Below, piece after piece: positions 1-8,092 of a stretch of 40,373 nucleotides of DNA (position 1 is its first letter; each line of letters starts with the position of its first letter). Origin of the DNA: CAADGL01 sp964643885 (GTDB lineage Bacteria > Planctomycetota > Phycisphaerae > UBA1845 > Fen-1342); assembly GCA_964643885.1 (NCBI GenBank), contig CAZXUI010000037.1, positions 1 to 40,373 of the forward strand, given 5' to 3'. The translations under genes and the position numbers were made by a program. Below the pieces are notes generated by a model. It saw only the letters and a program-made list of their open reading frames with translations, searched no databases and was not told the origin of the DNA.

Positions 1-24
1 GAGGCCCGGCCCACTGAGAGGCAT

Positions 25-140
25 GTACGGGCGAGACGCCCGTACCACCCAAAGCTGATTCGGGCGATGTACCGGCGAGACGCCCGTACCACCCAAAGCT
101 GATTCGGGCGACGTACGGGCGAGACGCCCGTACCACCCGG
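25..140. repeat. 44-bp tandem palindromic repeat, about 2.6 copies
   Basis: Copies start at 25, 69 and 113, so the period is exactly 44 bp; the third copy is cut after about 26 bp. Each unit opens with a near-perfect inverted repeat: GTACGGGCG, a 3-nt loop AGA, then CGCCCGTAC (25-45). The second copy carries one change in the left arm. The rest of the unit is a non-palindromic spacer. The stretch 1-189 has no gene. REP-like extragenic palindromes are the nearest known class; function unknown. Confidence 0.85.
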
Positions 141-189
141 ATGATCGCGGGCGGGACGCCGCCACACTTGCCAAGGTATCTCGCCACAC

Positions 190-759
190 TCATTTCGCCC
201 GGCGCGGGGGGCGGTGGGGCAGGCGGCCGGCGTCGTAGGCCTGTTCGAGCCGCTCGTAGGCGGTGCCGAAGGTGACGAAGCGCAGGTGGTATTCGCGGCG
301 GGCGGCGTCGTCGGGGGCCTTGTCGGGGTGCCAGCGCCGGGCGACCGTTCGCCAGGCGCCTTGGAGCTGCTCGCGCGTGGCCGTCGGCGGCAGGTCGAAG
401 AGAGCCAGGGCGTCGGCCTCGGGCAACTGCTCGACGCGGCGGCGGACCTGATCGGCGACGGCGTCGCGCTCGGCGTCGCTGGCGGACTCGCGCAGCCACT
501 TCCAATCCCACACATCCGGCAGCATCGCGCCCAGGCTGGCGCCCATGACGGTCATGAAGCGGGTGAAGGGCCGGCCGCGGAGGCGAAAGACGCTGTCGAC
601 CAGCAGACCGGCGGAGGCGGCCAGCTTTCCGCCGGTGCGGGCGGACCTGCGGCGCTGCTCGGCCCGCTTGTCGCGCAGCAGGGGCGCCACGTCGTGCTTC
701 CAGACGCGGCGCAGGAAGGCCCGCAGGGCGCGATCGGACTTGTTCGATGCAGCGGCCAT
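190..759 (-). CDS. C-terminal J-domain protein (DnaJ-like)
   Basis: A 189-residue protein. The J-domain lies at the C-terminus (about residues 119-175), with the diagnostic HPD tripeptide at 144-146 inside a basic helix (RRWHPDKAP). J-domains stimulate the ATPase of DnaK/Hsp70, so this is probably a specialised co-chaperone. The first 40 residues are very basic (RDKRAEQRRRSAR), and a moderately hydrophobic stretch (about 61-80, VMGASLGAML) could sit at a membrane. There is no Gly/Phe linker or zinc domain, so it is not canonical DnaJ. The ATG start at 759 is the only ATG in the right place; I see no strong ribosome binding site. It stands alone on the minus strand between repeat regions, with no dnaK nearby. 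The J-domain is well supported; the client or pathway is unknown. Confidence 0.8.
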   Translation of the reverse strand: MAAASNKSDRALRAFLRRVWKHDVAPLLRDKRAEQRRRSARTGGKLAASAGLLVDSVFRLRGRPFTRFMTVMGASLGAMLPDVWDWKWLRESASDAERDAVADQVRRRVEQLPEADALALFDLPPTATREQLQGAWRTVARRWHPDKAPDDAARREYHLRFVTFGTAYERLEQAYDAGRLPHRPPRRAK

Positions 760-926
760 TCGGAGTCTCGGCCAGCGGGCGGAGTTTCAGGTGCGTCCCG
801 GGTACGGAGCAAATCGCGGCCGGCGATTCGGCGCACGGCCATGCATGTATATATCATGCGTGATCGGATCGAGGCAGAGCGTGCGGCGCAGGATTTCAGC
901 GTGCGGCCGGGTTGCAGGGCTCGAGA

Positions 927-947
927 CCCCGTGCTTGGCGCACGGGG
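927..947. repeat. Dispersed hairpin, family A copy 1
   Basis: Perfect inverted repeat CCCCGTGC (927-934), loop TTGGC, GCACGGGG (940-947). A near copy occurs at 24367-24386. It lies in the gene-free stretch 760-1076, which otherwise shows only the family B hairpin (970-993) and GC-rich spacer. No T-run follows, so a terminator role is not evident. Confidence 0.7.
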
Positions 948-969
948 TTCTGACGCGTGCGGGATGCGA

Positions 970-993
970 GGTGCACTGCTCAAGAGCAGTGGC
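970..993. repeat. Dispersed hairpin, family B copy 1
   Basis: A 24-bp stretch identical to 32303-32326. Its core is the inverted repeat CACTGCTC (974-981), AA, GAGCAGTG (984-991). An open reading frame running from 957 crosses it, which is one reason to start the next gene at 1077 instead. Confidence 0.75.
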
Positions 994-1076
994 ACCCGGG
1001 CGCTCGTATGGGATGGCGGGCGCAGAAGCCCGCCCCACCGGGGCCGGATCGCAGTACCTTCGACCAGGTAGGCGAG

Positions 1077-2690
1077 ATGCAATCGACGCTGATGCACATT
1101 GACGCGTGGGCGGAGGCGGTGACCTGGCGGACGGGGTTGTCGGGTGCGCTGACGATCGGGCTGTGCGGTGTGGCGTTCGGCCTGCGGCGGCGGATGCCGG
1201 CCGGGATTCCGGAAGGCTTCTACGCGACGGCGGCGGCCGCGGGCCTGCTGGCATTCGTGAGTCTTGGCAGCACGTCGGCGCTGCCGTGGAGCGTCCTGCA
1301 CGGGCATGCGCTCGTGCTGTTCGGGGTGATCTGGTACGTGCTGGCGCGGTTCGGCTCGCAGCCGGTGGCGCCGATCCACGCCCGTGAGCCGGCCGCGGCG
1401 CGGGCTGAGCGGGCGGCGACGCTGGACGCGGCCGCGCTGGTCTGCTGCGTGCTGGCGGTGGCCGGCGGGATGAGCAGCGTGCTGGGGGACGGGGGGAGCG
1501 AGTTGCACGCGGCGCTCGACCTGGCGGTCGTGCTGGCGCTGGCGTGTTTTGCGGCCGGCGCGGGGCGGCGGGGAACGTGGCTCGGTCTTGCGGCGGCGGG
1601 GATCGGGCTGCTGGTGGTGGCGGGGCGGGCGCTGGGGTTCGAGGCGGTGGCGGCCGGTGCGAGTTTGTTTTATCTGGGGCTGGCGGCGGGCGTGGCGGCG
1701 CTGCTGTGTGCGGTGGGGGTGAATCTCTCGCGTTGGCAGCGTCGTCGTCGGCTGTGGCTGGAGGACCCGGCCGGCCTGACGGAGCCGGCGGCGCGGCCGG
1801 CGTGGGTCGCGTGGGTGGTGGTGGGGCTGGCAGTGGTCGCGGGGCTGGCGGCGCCGCTTTCGGAGATGGTGCTGGCGGGAGCCATCGTGGCGGGGATTGC
1901 GGCGCTGGCGGCGCTGAACATCGCGCATGAGTGGCGGTCGGCCTGGGCGGCGGAGGTGGGGCTGCTGCTGGCGGCCGAGAGCGTGGCGCTGATTCCGTGG
2001 AACTGGCTCAGCTCTGCGACGCACGCGCTGCTGATCGGCTTGGCGCTGGCGTCGGCGTGGCTGGCGTGGCTGGCGCTGTTCTGGCATCAGCAGCTCGACG
2101 ACGGGCGGGCGTGGACGACGACGGGCCGCATGATTCCGACGGCGCGGCGGCTGAGCCGAGACCTGGCGGTGGGGATGCTGGCGGTGGCGGCGGTTGATCT
2201 GCTGCGCGGCGCGTCGGCGAGCGATCCGCTGGCGCCCGGGCTGCTGGTGGCCGTGGTCCTGATGTATGCCGCGGCCGCGCTGATGATCGGTGCGGCCCGG
2301 CGGGGCGGCGACGCGCGAATCGAGGCGGGAGCGGTGTTCGCGGCGGCCGGCGCGGGGCTGCTTCTCCAGCCGGCCTTGAGCGTGGCGGTCGGATTCGATC
2401 TGCCGCCGGCCGCGGCGCTGGCGGCGGCCAGCTCGCTGCTGGCGCTGCTGCTGGCATGGCTGAGCGCGGGCGGGGCGCCGGGTGCGGCGTCGCGGGCGAT
2501 GATCGGCGGCGTGCTGCCGGCGCTGACGCTCTCGGCGCTGGTGTGGAAAGGGATGGATGGGGCGACGATGACGACGGGCATCCTGACGATCGCGGCGATC
2601 GGCGTGATGTCGATGGCGGTTCGGCCGGCGGGGAATGGAGAAAGCGAGAATGCGGCGCGTTCGGCCGGCTGGCCGGGCGGCGCGGGGTGA
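1077..2690 (+). CDS. Polytopic membrane protein, unknown function
   Basis: About 537 residues, nearly all hydrophobic Ala/Leu/Val/Gly helices separated by short basic loops; I estimate 14 or more membrane spans. No transporter signature, metal motif or enzyme motif was recognised. The ATG at 1077 (protein beginning MQSTLMHIDAW) is preferred because the purine-rich AGGTAGG lies just upstream and the frame upstream crosses a dispersed hairpin repeat. The C-terminal tail (GNGESENAARSAG) is soluble. The next gene, a giant pseudokinase, starts 56 bp downstream on the same strand, so the two may be co-transcribed; the membrane protein could be its partner, but that is only context. The protein may be a lineage-specific family; its length and uniform hydrophobicity resemble an integral membrane scaffold or transporter, without proof. 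Confidence 0.7.
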   Translation: MQSTLMHIDAWAEAVTWRTGLSGALTIGLCGVAFGLRRRMPAGIPEGFYATAAAAGLLAFVSLGSTSALPWSVLHGHALVLFGVIWYVLARFGSQPVAPIHAREPAAARAERAATLDAAALVCCVLAVAGGMSSVLGDGGSELHAALDLAVVLALACFAAGAGRRGTWLGLAAAGIGLLVVAGRALGFEAVAAGASLFYLGLAAGVAALLCAVGVNLSRWQRRRRLWLEDPAGLTEPAARPAWVAWVVVGLAVVAGLAAPLSEMVLAGAIVAGIAALAALNIAHEWRSAWAAEVGLLLAAESVALIPWNWLSSATHALLIGLALASAWLAWLALFWHQQLDDGRAWTTTGRMIPTARRLSRDLAVGMLAVAAVDLLRGASASDPLAPGLLVAVVLMYAAAALMIGAARRGGDARIEAGAVFAAAGAGLLLQPALSVAVGFDLPPAAALAAASSLLALLLAWLSAGGAPGAASRAMIGGVLPALTLSALVWKGMDGATMTTGILTIAAIGVMSMAVRPAGNGESENAARSAGWPGGAG

Positions 2691-2746
2691 GGAGCTGGCG
2701 GCAGGCGGAGCGCGGAAGCGGTAGGGCCTGGCGGTGAGGATCGGCG

Positions 2747-5700
2747 TTGTCGGAGCTGTGCTTTCAGGCGCGAAGTGCGGAGTGCCGGCTCGTCGCGATC
2801 CCGCCGGAGCTGGACGCCGATGCGCGCGCCCGCTTCGTGACGAAGATTTCGGCGGCCGTTCGGCAGCAGGCGGAGCTGGCGCGGTCGTGCGATTCGATCC
2901 TGGCGCTGCGTGAGCAGATCGCGGAGCGGGGGGAGTACCTGGTCCTGTCTCACGAGCCGGCGTCGCCGCTGGATGTCGCGCGGCTGGAGAGCGAGAAGCA
3001 GCGGCCGGAGCTGGCGCTGCTGAGCTGGGTGACGCGCGGGGGTTTGGGGGCGCTGAAGGCGGCGGCGGGGAAGATGGTTCCGCACGGCGGGCTGGGGCCG
3101 GGGTGTGTGCTGCTGGACCGTTTCGGGCGGGTGAGGATCACGGATTTCGGGATTGCGCCGGCGTACGAGGCGGTGTGCGGGTCGGAGGTGCGGCGGCAGA
3201 TTCACCTGGAGTGCGGCACAGAGATCGAGCTGCCGGCGGGGGTGGATGCGGCGGGAAGCGTCTCCGGCCTTTGGTCGCTGCAGAAGGATGAAAGCTCCCA
3301 GGAGCGTGGCTGGATCGCGCCGCTGCTGGCGCATGAGCTGCTTCAGGGCGGCGGGCGGCTGAACCCGAAGGCGGATCAATTCGCGCTGGGGGTGACGCTC
3401 TTTCTGCTGGCGACCGGGCACCATCCCTACGGGGCGGAGTTCTCCGACCCCACGCTGATGTTCTACTTCCACCTGGAGCCCTATTCGCTGCGCGACGAGC
3501 GGCGCGACTGGGAGGAGGTCTTCGAGCGGGCGGAGAAGGGCGCTTTCCTGGAGGCGGACCGCGGGCTGATCGCGTGGAGCGAGCTGATCAAACGGCTGCT
3601 GGCGGCGGATGCGGCCCAGCGGTTCAGCAACCTGGCGGAGGCGGAGGGGCTGCTGGCGGCGTCGATGCCGGAGAGCTGGGCACGGGTGGCGGCGGCGCTG
3701 GCGGAGGGAGAGAAGCTGCTGGCGGAGGGGGACGCGGGGGGATTTCTGGAGCGGGTCGGGCCATATCGCGGCGAGGAGAGCCTGCCGTCGCAGTGGCGCA
3801 CGCGTCTTGATGCGTGGATCGAGAAGGTCGAGGCGGAGAAGGAGCTGATCGCGCGGCGGCACGAGCTGCGTCAGCGGCTCCGAGAGGCGCAGGAGGCGCT
3901 GGACAACGTCGACGTGGAGGAAGCCAAGCGGCTGGCGACGGAGGTATCGGAGGCGGAGGAATCGGAGGCGGATGTGCGTGCGGCGGCGCGCGAGCTGCTG
4001 CAACTGTGCGAAGACCAGGAGCAGATCGGGCGGCGCGAGGCGAGCGAGTGGGCGCAGGCCTACCTGGAGGCGGTGCGCGATTCGATCGCGGCGGGCGAGC
4101 TGGCCGAGGCGCGGGCGGTCTTGCAGGGTCTGCTGGGTGATCCGGCGTTGCCGGCGAACCGGGCGGCACAGGCGCGGCAGATGCTGACCGAGATCGAGCT
4201 GGCCGAGCAGCGGCGCGAGCGGCTGGCGGCGGAGGTGGTGACGGCGCAGGAGGAGACGGCGGGCGGGCACTATGACGCGGCACAGCAGCGCTTGGAGGCG
4301 GTGCTGGCGGCGGATGACCTCGTTCCTGCGCTGCGGGAGCTGGCGGAAGCGGCGCTTGAGAACGTCGCCGGGCGGCAGAAGGCGCGGGCGGCGTGCCTGG
4401 CGCTGATCGCGGAGGCGGATGCGGCCTGGGAGGCGGCGGAGGTCGAGAAGGTCGACGCGGCGCTGGGGCGGCTGCCCACGGAAACGGATGATCCGCAGGT
4501 GGCGGCTGCGACGGCGAAGCTTCAGAAGCGGGCGGAGAGTCTGCGGGCCGCGCGGCAGCATGAGGCGGCGGCGGTCGCAGCGCTGGAGGCGCATCGTCCG
4601 GAAGCGGCGCTGGAGCGGGCGCGGCAGGCGCGGCGGGCCGGTGATCTGCCTGCGGGGCTGGCGGCGACGCTGGCGGAGCTTGAGAAGCGCTGCGAGGGCG
4701 CGCTGGGGCACGTGCAGCACCTGGCCGAGGCGCAGCGCGAGCTGGGCGAAGGGCAGTATGACGCGGCGCGTGAGCGGCTGCGGGCGATTCTCTCGGAAGA
4801 GGATCTGGTCGAATCGATCGCGACACAGGCGCGGCTGCTGCTCGAGGAGGTGGAGAGCAGGGCGGCCGAGCAGCGGGAGCTGAGCGAACAGATCGAGCGC
4901 GGGCATAAGGCGTGGCAGGCGGGTGATGCGGAGGCGCTCGCGCAAGTGGTGGCGGCGGTAACGCCGGCGCGGGCGGATGCGCAGCGGGCGGCGCAGCGGA
5001 GCGAGCTGCTGGAGCGGGCGGCGGGGCTACGGGCGGCGGTGGCGCTCGAAGCGCAGGCCGGCCGGAAGCTGGCGGAGGGCGAGCCGGACGGGGCGCTGGC
5101 GGCCGCGCGCGAGGCGGCGGGGCAGGGGGCGCTGCCGGCGGTGGTTCGCGAGCGGCTGGCCGAGCTTGTGACGCGCTGTGAGGCAGCGATCGCGGCGCGG
5201 CGCGAGGCGGCGCTGGCGGCGGGGCGTGAGAGATTGAAGCTGGCGGCGGCAGCGGTCGACGCGGGGCAGTTCGCGGAGGCTCGCAAGGAGGCGCAGGCGG
5301 CGCTGGAGGCGGCGCGGCCGGTGTCAGATGAGATTCGCGCGGACGTCGAGCGCGTGCTGGCATTGTGCGAGAGCAGTGAGCGGGCGCTGCGGGCGAGCGA
5401 GGCGGCGCTGCGGCGGCTCAAGACGGATGATTTCGCGGGGGCGAGGGCGGAGCTGGCGGGGCTTTCGCTGGAGAATCTGCCGGAGATCGTGACGCGTCAG
5501 TGCGTGCAATTGCGGGCGACGATCGACGAGCGCGAGAAGGCACACGCGGAGCAGGAGCGGGCGCGGCTCGAGGCGGAGCTGACGAAGGCGGAGCAGCGGC
5601 TGGCGGCCGGCAAGCTCGACGAGGCCGACGAGCTGGCCGGCGGGATCGAGCGATCGCCGCTCGTCGACAAAGCGCTGCGCGGGCGGCTGGATCAGCTTCG

Positions 5701-7198
5701 CGCGGCGATTCGAGCACAGCGGCCGATCGCGGCGGCGCTGCGGGAGGTGGCGGAGAAGCTCAAAGCGGCCCCTGCACCGGCGGCCGAGGAGCTGGCGGGC
5801 CGGCTGGATTCGCTGCCGGGCGAGCTGCCGGCCTGGGCGAGGGAGCAGTGCGAGGCGCTGCGGGCGAAGGTGGCGGAGCTGGCGGCGCGGCAGCGGGCGG
5901 CGGCGATCACTGCGGCGAAAGCGGCGCTCGATAGAGCGACTGGGTTGCTCGAAGCGGGGGACGTGGCTGCGGGGCGCGAGGGCCTGAACGAGGCGCAGCC
6001 GGCGGCCGGCCTAGACGAGGCGATCGGCCGGCGGATCACGGAGCTGGCGGGGCTGGCGGACGCGCTGGCCCGGTGGCTGCCGCGGGTGGAGGCGCTGGAG
6101 GCGCGTGCCGGCCAGGCGGATCTGCTGTCGGTGCAGGCGGAGGTCGGCGAGGCGCGGCGGACGGGCGACGTGCCGGCGCTGGCCGCGAAGCGGCTGGCGG
6201 CGCTGGATGAGAAGCTCACGGAATCGATCCGAGCGCGGCGGGAGGAACTCGATGCGGAGCTGGGCCGCGTGGAGCAGGAACTGGCCGGCCAGCGGCCGCG
6301 ACTGGGGAGATTGAAGCGGGCGCTTGAGGATCTCGTCGCGGACACGGTCGTCACGGAGGCGCAGCGCGAGCGGGCGGCGGGGTTGCAGGCGCGGATCGAG
6401 GCGCTGCGTCAGCGGCGGCCGAAGGTCTCGCCGCTAGCGGTCTCGGGCGGGATCGTGGGAGTCGCGATCGTCGCGGTCGTGATTGTAATGATGCGCAGCG
6501 GCAGTGGCGGGGCGCCGGTCCCGCCGAAGCCGGAGCCGGAGCCCAACGTGACGCCCGGGCCCGGTCCGGTCGTGGTCGAGCCGAAGCCGCCGCCGGTAGT
6601 CGCGTTTGCGGAGATGACGGACCCAGCGGCGAAGTCGGCCGGCGTGGAGATGCTGGAACTCGTTGCGGCGGCTCAGCAGCGGCTGTCGCAGCAGCTTGCC
6701 CACCGGAGAGCGGCGGTCGGGGCGACGGACGGCGGGTTCGTGCTGCTGCTGGAACCGTTCGACGAGGCACATGTCGCGATTCGGGCTGTGCCGGCCGCGG
6801 GCGGCGAGGCGGGGATGCTGGCGGAGCGGGTCGAGCTGTCGCAACTGGCGGCCTGGTCGCTGCCGGAGGAGTGGCTGGGACGCGTCTATCCGCTGCCGAC
6901 GGAGCCGCAGGCGGTGGAGCCGGTGGCGTGGTCGCCGGCGCTGAGCCGCGACGTGGCCGCGTTTCTGGATGAGCTGGTCGCGGAGCTGGGCGGTTCGGCC
7001 GGCGGGCCGGAGGCGCGGCAGTTCGCCCTTCGGGCGGAGGGGGGCGGCGAGTTTGAGCTGCTGCTGACGACGGCCGGCCGGACCGAGCCTCTGCGTGTGT
7101 CGGGTTTGAAGTTCGACGGGCGCGGTTCGCGGCCGGACGCGGCGGAGGTGAAGCGCATTGCGCGGGCGATTCGGGAGCAGCTTTCGCGGCGGGAATAG
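2747..7198 (+). CDS. Giant membrane-anchored pseudokinase with helical repeats
   Basis: 1483 residues from a TTG start preceded by GTGAGGA at 7-nt spacing. Residues about 60-310 match a Hanks-type Ser/Thr kinase fold: VLLD (121-124), DFG (133-135), an APE-like segment near 191, and the F-helix pattern D210-QFALG. The catalytic loop, however, reads HGGLGPGCVLLD, so the catalytic Asp of HRD, the following Lys and the Asn are all lost. No Gly-rich loop or obvious beta-3 Lys is visible. I therefore call a pseudokinase. Residues about 310-1220 form an Ala/Glu/Arg-rich array of roughly a dozen helical repeats of 50-60 residues marked by patterns such as AGxxxEAR and GQYDAARERL. One membrane helix (about 1230-1250) is followed by a Pro/Glu linker and a 200-residue C-terminal domain of unknown type, presumably outside the membrane. 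Confidence 0.8.
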   Translation: MSELCFQARSAECRLVAIPPELDADARARFVTKISAAVRQQAELARSCDSILALREQIAERGEYLVLSHEPASPLDVARLESEKQRPELALLSWVTRGGLGALKAAAGKMVPHGGLGPGCVLLDRFGRVRITDFGIAPAYEAVCGSEVRRQIHLECGTEIELPAGVDAAGSVSGLWSLQKDESSQERGWIAPLLAHELLQGGGRLNPKADQFALGVTLFLLATGHHPYGAEFSDPTLMFYFHLEPYSLRDERRDWEEVFERAEKGAFLEADRGLIAWSELIKRLLAADAAQRFSNLAEAEGLLAASMPESWARVAAALAEGEKLLAEGDAGGFLERVGPYRGEESLPSQWRTRLDAWIEKVEAEKELIARRHELRQRLREAQEALDNVDVEEAKRLATEVSEAEESEADVRAAARELLQLCEDQEQIGRREASEWAQAYLEAVRDSIAAGELAEARAVLQGLLGDPALPANRAAQARQMLTEIELAEQRRERLAAEVVTAQEETAGGHYDAAQQRLEAVLAADDLVPALRELAEAALENVAGRQKARAACLALIAEADAAWEAAEVEKVDAALGRLPTETDDPQVAAATAKLQKRAESLRAARQHEAAAVAALEAHRPEAALERARQARRAGDLPAGLAATLAELEKRCEGALGHVQHLAEAQRELGEGQYDAARERLRAILSEEDLVESIATQARLLLEEVESRAAEQRELSEQIERGHKAWQAGDAEALAQVVAAVTPARADAQRAAQRSELLERAAGLRAAVALEAQAGRKLAEGEPDGALAAAREAAGQGALPAVVRERLAELVTRCEAAIAARREAALAAGRERLKLAAAAVDAGQFAEARKEAQAALEAARPVSDEIRADVERVLALCESSERALRASEAALRRLKTDDFAGARAELAGLSLENLPEIVTRQCVQLRATIDEREKAHAEQERARLEAELTKAEQRLAAGKLDEADELAGGIERSPLVDKALRGRLDQLRAAIRAQRPIAAALREVAEKLKAAPAPAAEELAGRLDSLPGELPAWAREQCEALRAKVAELAARQRAAAITAAKAALDRATGLLEAGDVAAGREGLNEAQPAAGLDEAIGRRITELAGLADALARWLPRVEALEARAGQADLLSVQAEVGEARRTGDVPALAAKRLAALDEKLTESIRARREELDAELGRVEQELAGQRPRLGRLKRALEDLVADTVVTEAQRERAAGLQARIEALRQRRPKVSPLAVSGGIVGVAIVAVVIVMMRSGSGGAPVPPKPEPEPNVTPGPGPVVVEPKPPPVVAFAEMTDPAAKSAGVEMLELVAAAQQRLSQQLAHRRAAVGATDGGFVLLLEPFDEAHVAIRAVPAAGGEAGMLAERVELSQLAAWSLPEEWLGRVYPLPTEPQAVEPVAWSPALSRDVAAFLDELVAELGGSAGGPEARQFALRAEGGGEFELLLTTAGRTEPLRVSGLKFDGRGSRPDAAEVKRIARAIREQLSRRE

Positions 7199-7324
7199 CG
7201 GGCGCGTTGCCGCCGAGCAGGCGTTGTGCGATGCTACGGCCGACTCGCGAGAGGGATGTTACGTCGAGGCGAAGCGCGCGTTTGTGCGTGCGTTTGAGAG
7301 TGGCGATTCGGGAGCGGCGCGTTG

Positions 7325-7855
7325 ATGGGCAAGCGGTCAGGGCGTAGCGAGGAGAAGCGCGAGCCGAAGCGCCCCGCGTCCGGGTCGAGCCGGCGCCGGC
7401 GCCGGGCGAGCGAGCCTGATCCGATGGTCGCCCGCCAGGCCGCGGGACACAGCCGCATCCGCAAAGACCACTCGGCCGAAATCGCCGAAGACTACGTCGA
7501 ATTGATCGCCCATCTGATGGAAGCGCACGGGGAGGCGCGGACGGTGGATATCGCCCGCCGGCTGGGCGTGTCGCATGTAACGGTGACGAAGACGATCGCG
7601 CGGCTTCAGAAGGAGGGGCTGGTGCGCTCGGCCCCGTACCGCTCCATTTTTCTGACCGAGACGGGCCTGGAGCTGGCGCGGCGCAGCAGTGAGCGGCACC
7701 GGCTCGTGGTCGCGTTCCTGATGTCGCTCGGTGTCGATTCCGACACGGCGGAGACGGACGCGGAAGGTATCGAGCATCACGTCAGCGAATCGACCATGGC
7801 GGCGATCCGCCGGTTCGTCGCTCAGCAGCAATCGTCGTGGGCTCAGCCCGAGTAA
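7325..7855 (+). CDS. mntR: MntR-type manganese-responsive regulator (DtxR family)
   Basis: 176 residues. A basic N-terminal extension of about 45 residues precedes a winged helix (LGVSHVTVTKTIARLQKEGLV, about 80-100) and the dimerisation/metal domain. The six positions that bind Mn(II) in Bacillus MntR are all kept: D56, E59 (EDYVELI), H125 (ERHRL), E147, E150 and H151 (DAEGIEHH). The likeness to E. coli MntR is strong along the whole core. Known MntR proteins repress Mn uptake genes when Mn is plentiful. No mntH or ABC manganese transporter is in the window, so its targets lie elsewhere. The ATG at 7325 is preceded directly by an in-frame TTG (7322); GGAG at 7311-7314 fits either. A 126-bp gap separates it from the pseudokinase gene. 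Confidence 0.9.
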   Translation: MGKRSGRSEEKREPKRPASGSSRRRRRASEPDPMVARQAAGHSRIRKDHSAEIAEDYVELIAHLMEAHGEARTVDIARRLGVSHVTVTKTIARLQKEGLVRSAPYRSIFLTETGLELARRSSERHRLVVAFLMSLGVDSDTAETDAEGIEHHVSESTMAAIRRFVAQQQSSWAQPE

Positions 7856-7876
7856 CGGGGCGACACGGTCGCCGGC

Positions 7877-7946
7877 CGCACCGGGCGCACCGGCCGCACC
7901 GGCCGCACCGGGCCGCGGGCCAGCGAACGGGCGAACGGGCGACCGG
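7877..7946. repeat. Two short tandem repeats (9-bp x4, 8-bp x3)
   Basis: CGCACCGGG-type 9-bp units run from 7877 to 7912 (four copies, last base alternating G/C). They are followed from 7923 to 7946 by three copies of an 8-bp GCGAACGG unit, the last with one change. They lie between the mntR-like gene and the promoter at 7961-7988. Such microsatellites can vary in copy number by slippage. Confidence 0.75.
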
Positions 7947-7960
7947 CGAGCCGTGCGTTC

Positions 7961-7988
7961 TTGTTGGCGCGCCGAGCTGTCCTATAAT
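7961..7988 (+). promoter_or_regulatory. Probable sigma-70-type promoter
   Basis: TTGTTG (7961-7966), a 16-bp spacer, and a perfect TATAAT (7983-7988). In this GC-rich sequence a consensus -10 is notable. Transcription would begin near 7995 and give a leader of about 100 nt before the membrane protein gene at 8093. Confidence 0.6.
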
Positions 7989-8092
7989 GCCGCAACCGGC
8001 CGCAGCCCGCGAAGCGGGTGCCTGCGCGCACCGCCGAGAGGTGCGAGCATGGCCCGCGGCCGATCGATCAGGCGTACTCGCGGGAGATCTTG

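Noticed and set aside
25..140. CRISPR array
   Set aside because: Unit includes its spacer without variation, only three copies, no cas genes; a simple tandem palindromic repeat.
957..1076. Upstream extension of the membrane protein at 1077
   Set aside because: It would translate the family B hairpin and has no ribosome binding site; the ATG at 1077 has one.
552..2087. Minus-strand ORF of 511 residues
   Set aside because: Arg/Gln/Pro-rich antisense frame that also crosses two hairpin repeats and the J-domain gene start.
2087..4945. Minus-strand ORF of 952 residues opposite the membrane protein and pseudokinase genes
   Set aside because: Arg/Pro/Leu/Gln-rich composition typical of antisense frames in GC-rich DNA; the plus strand has recognisable kinase motifs, membrane helices and ribosome binding sites.
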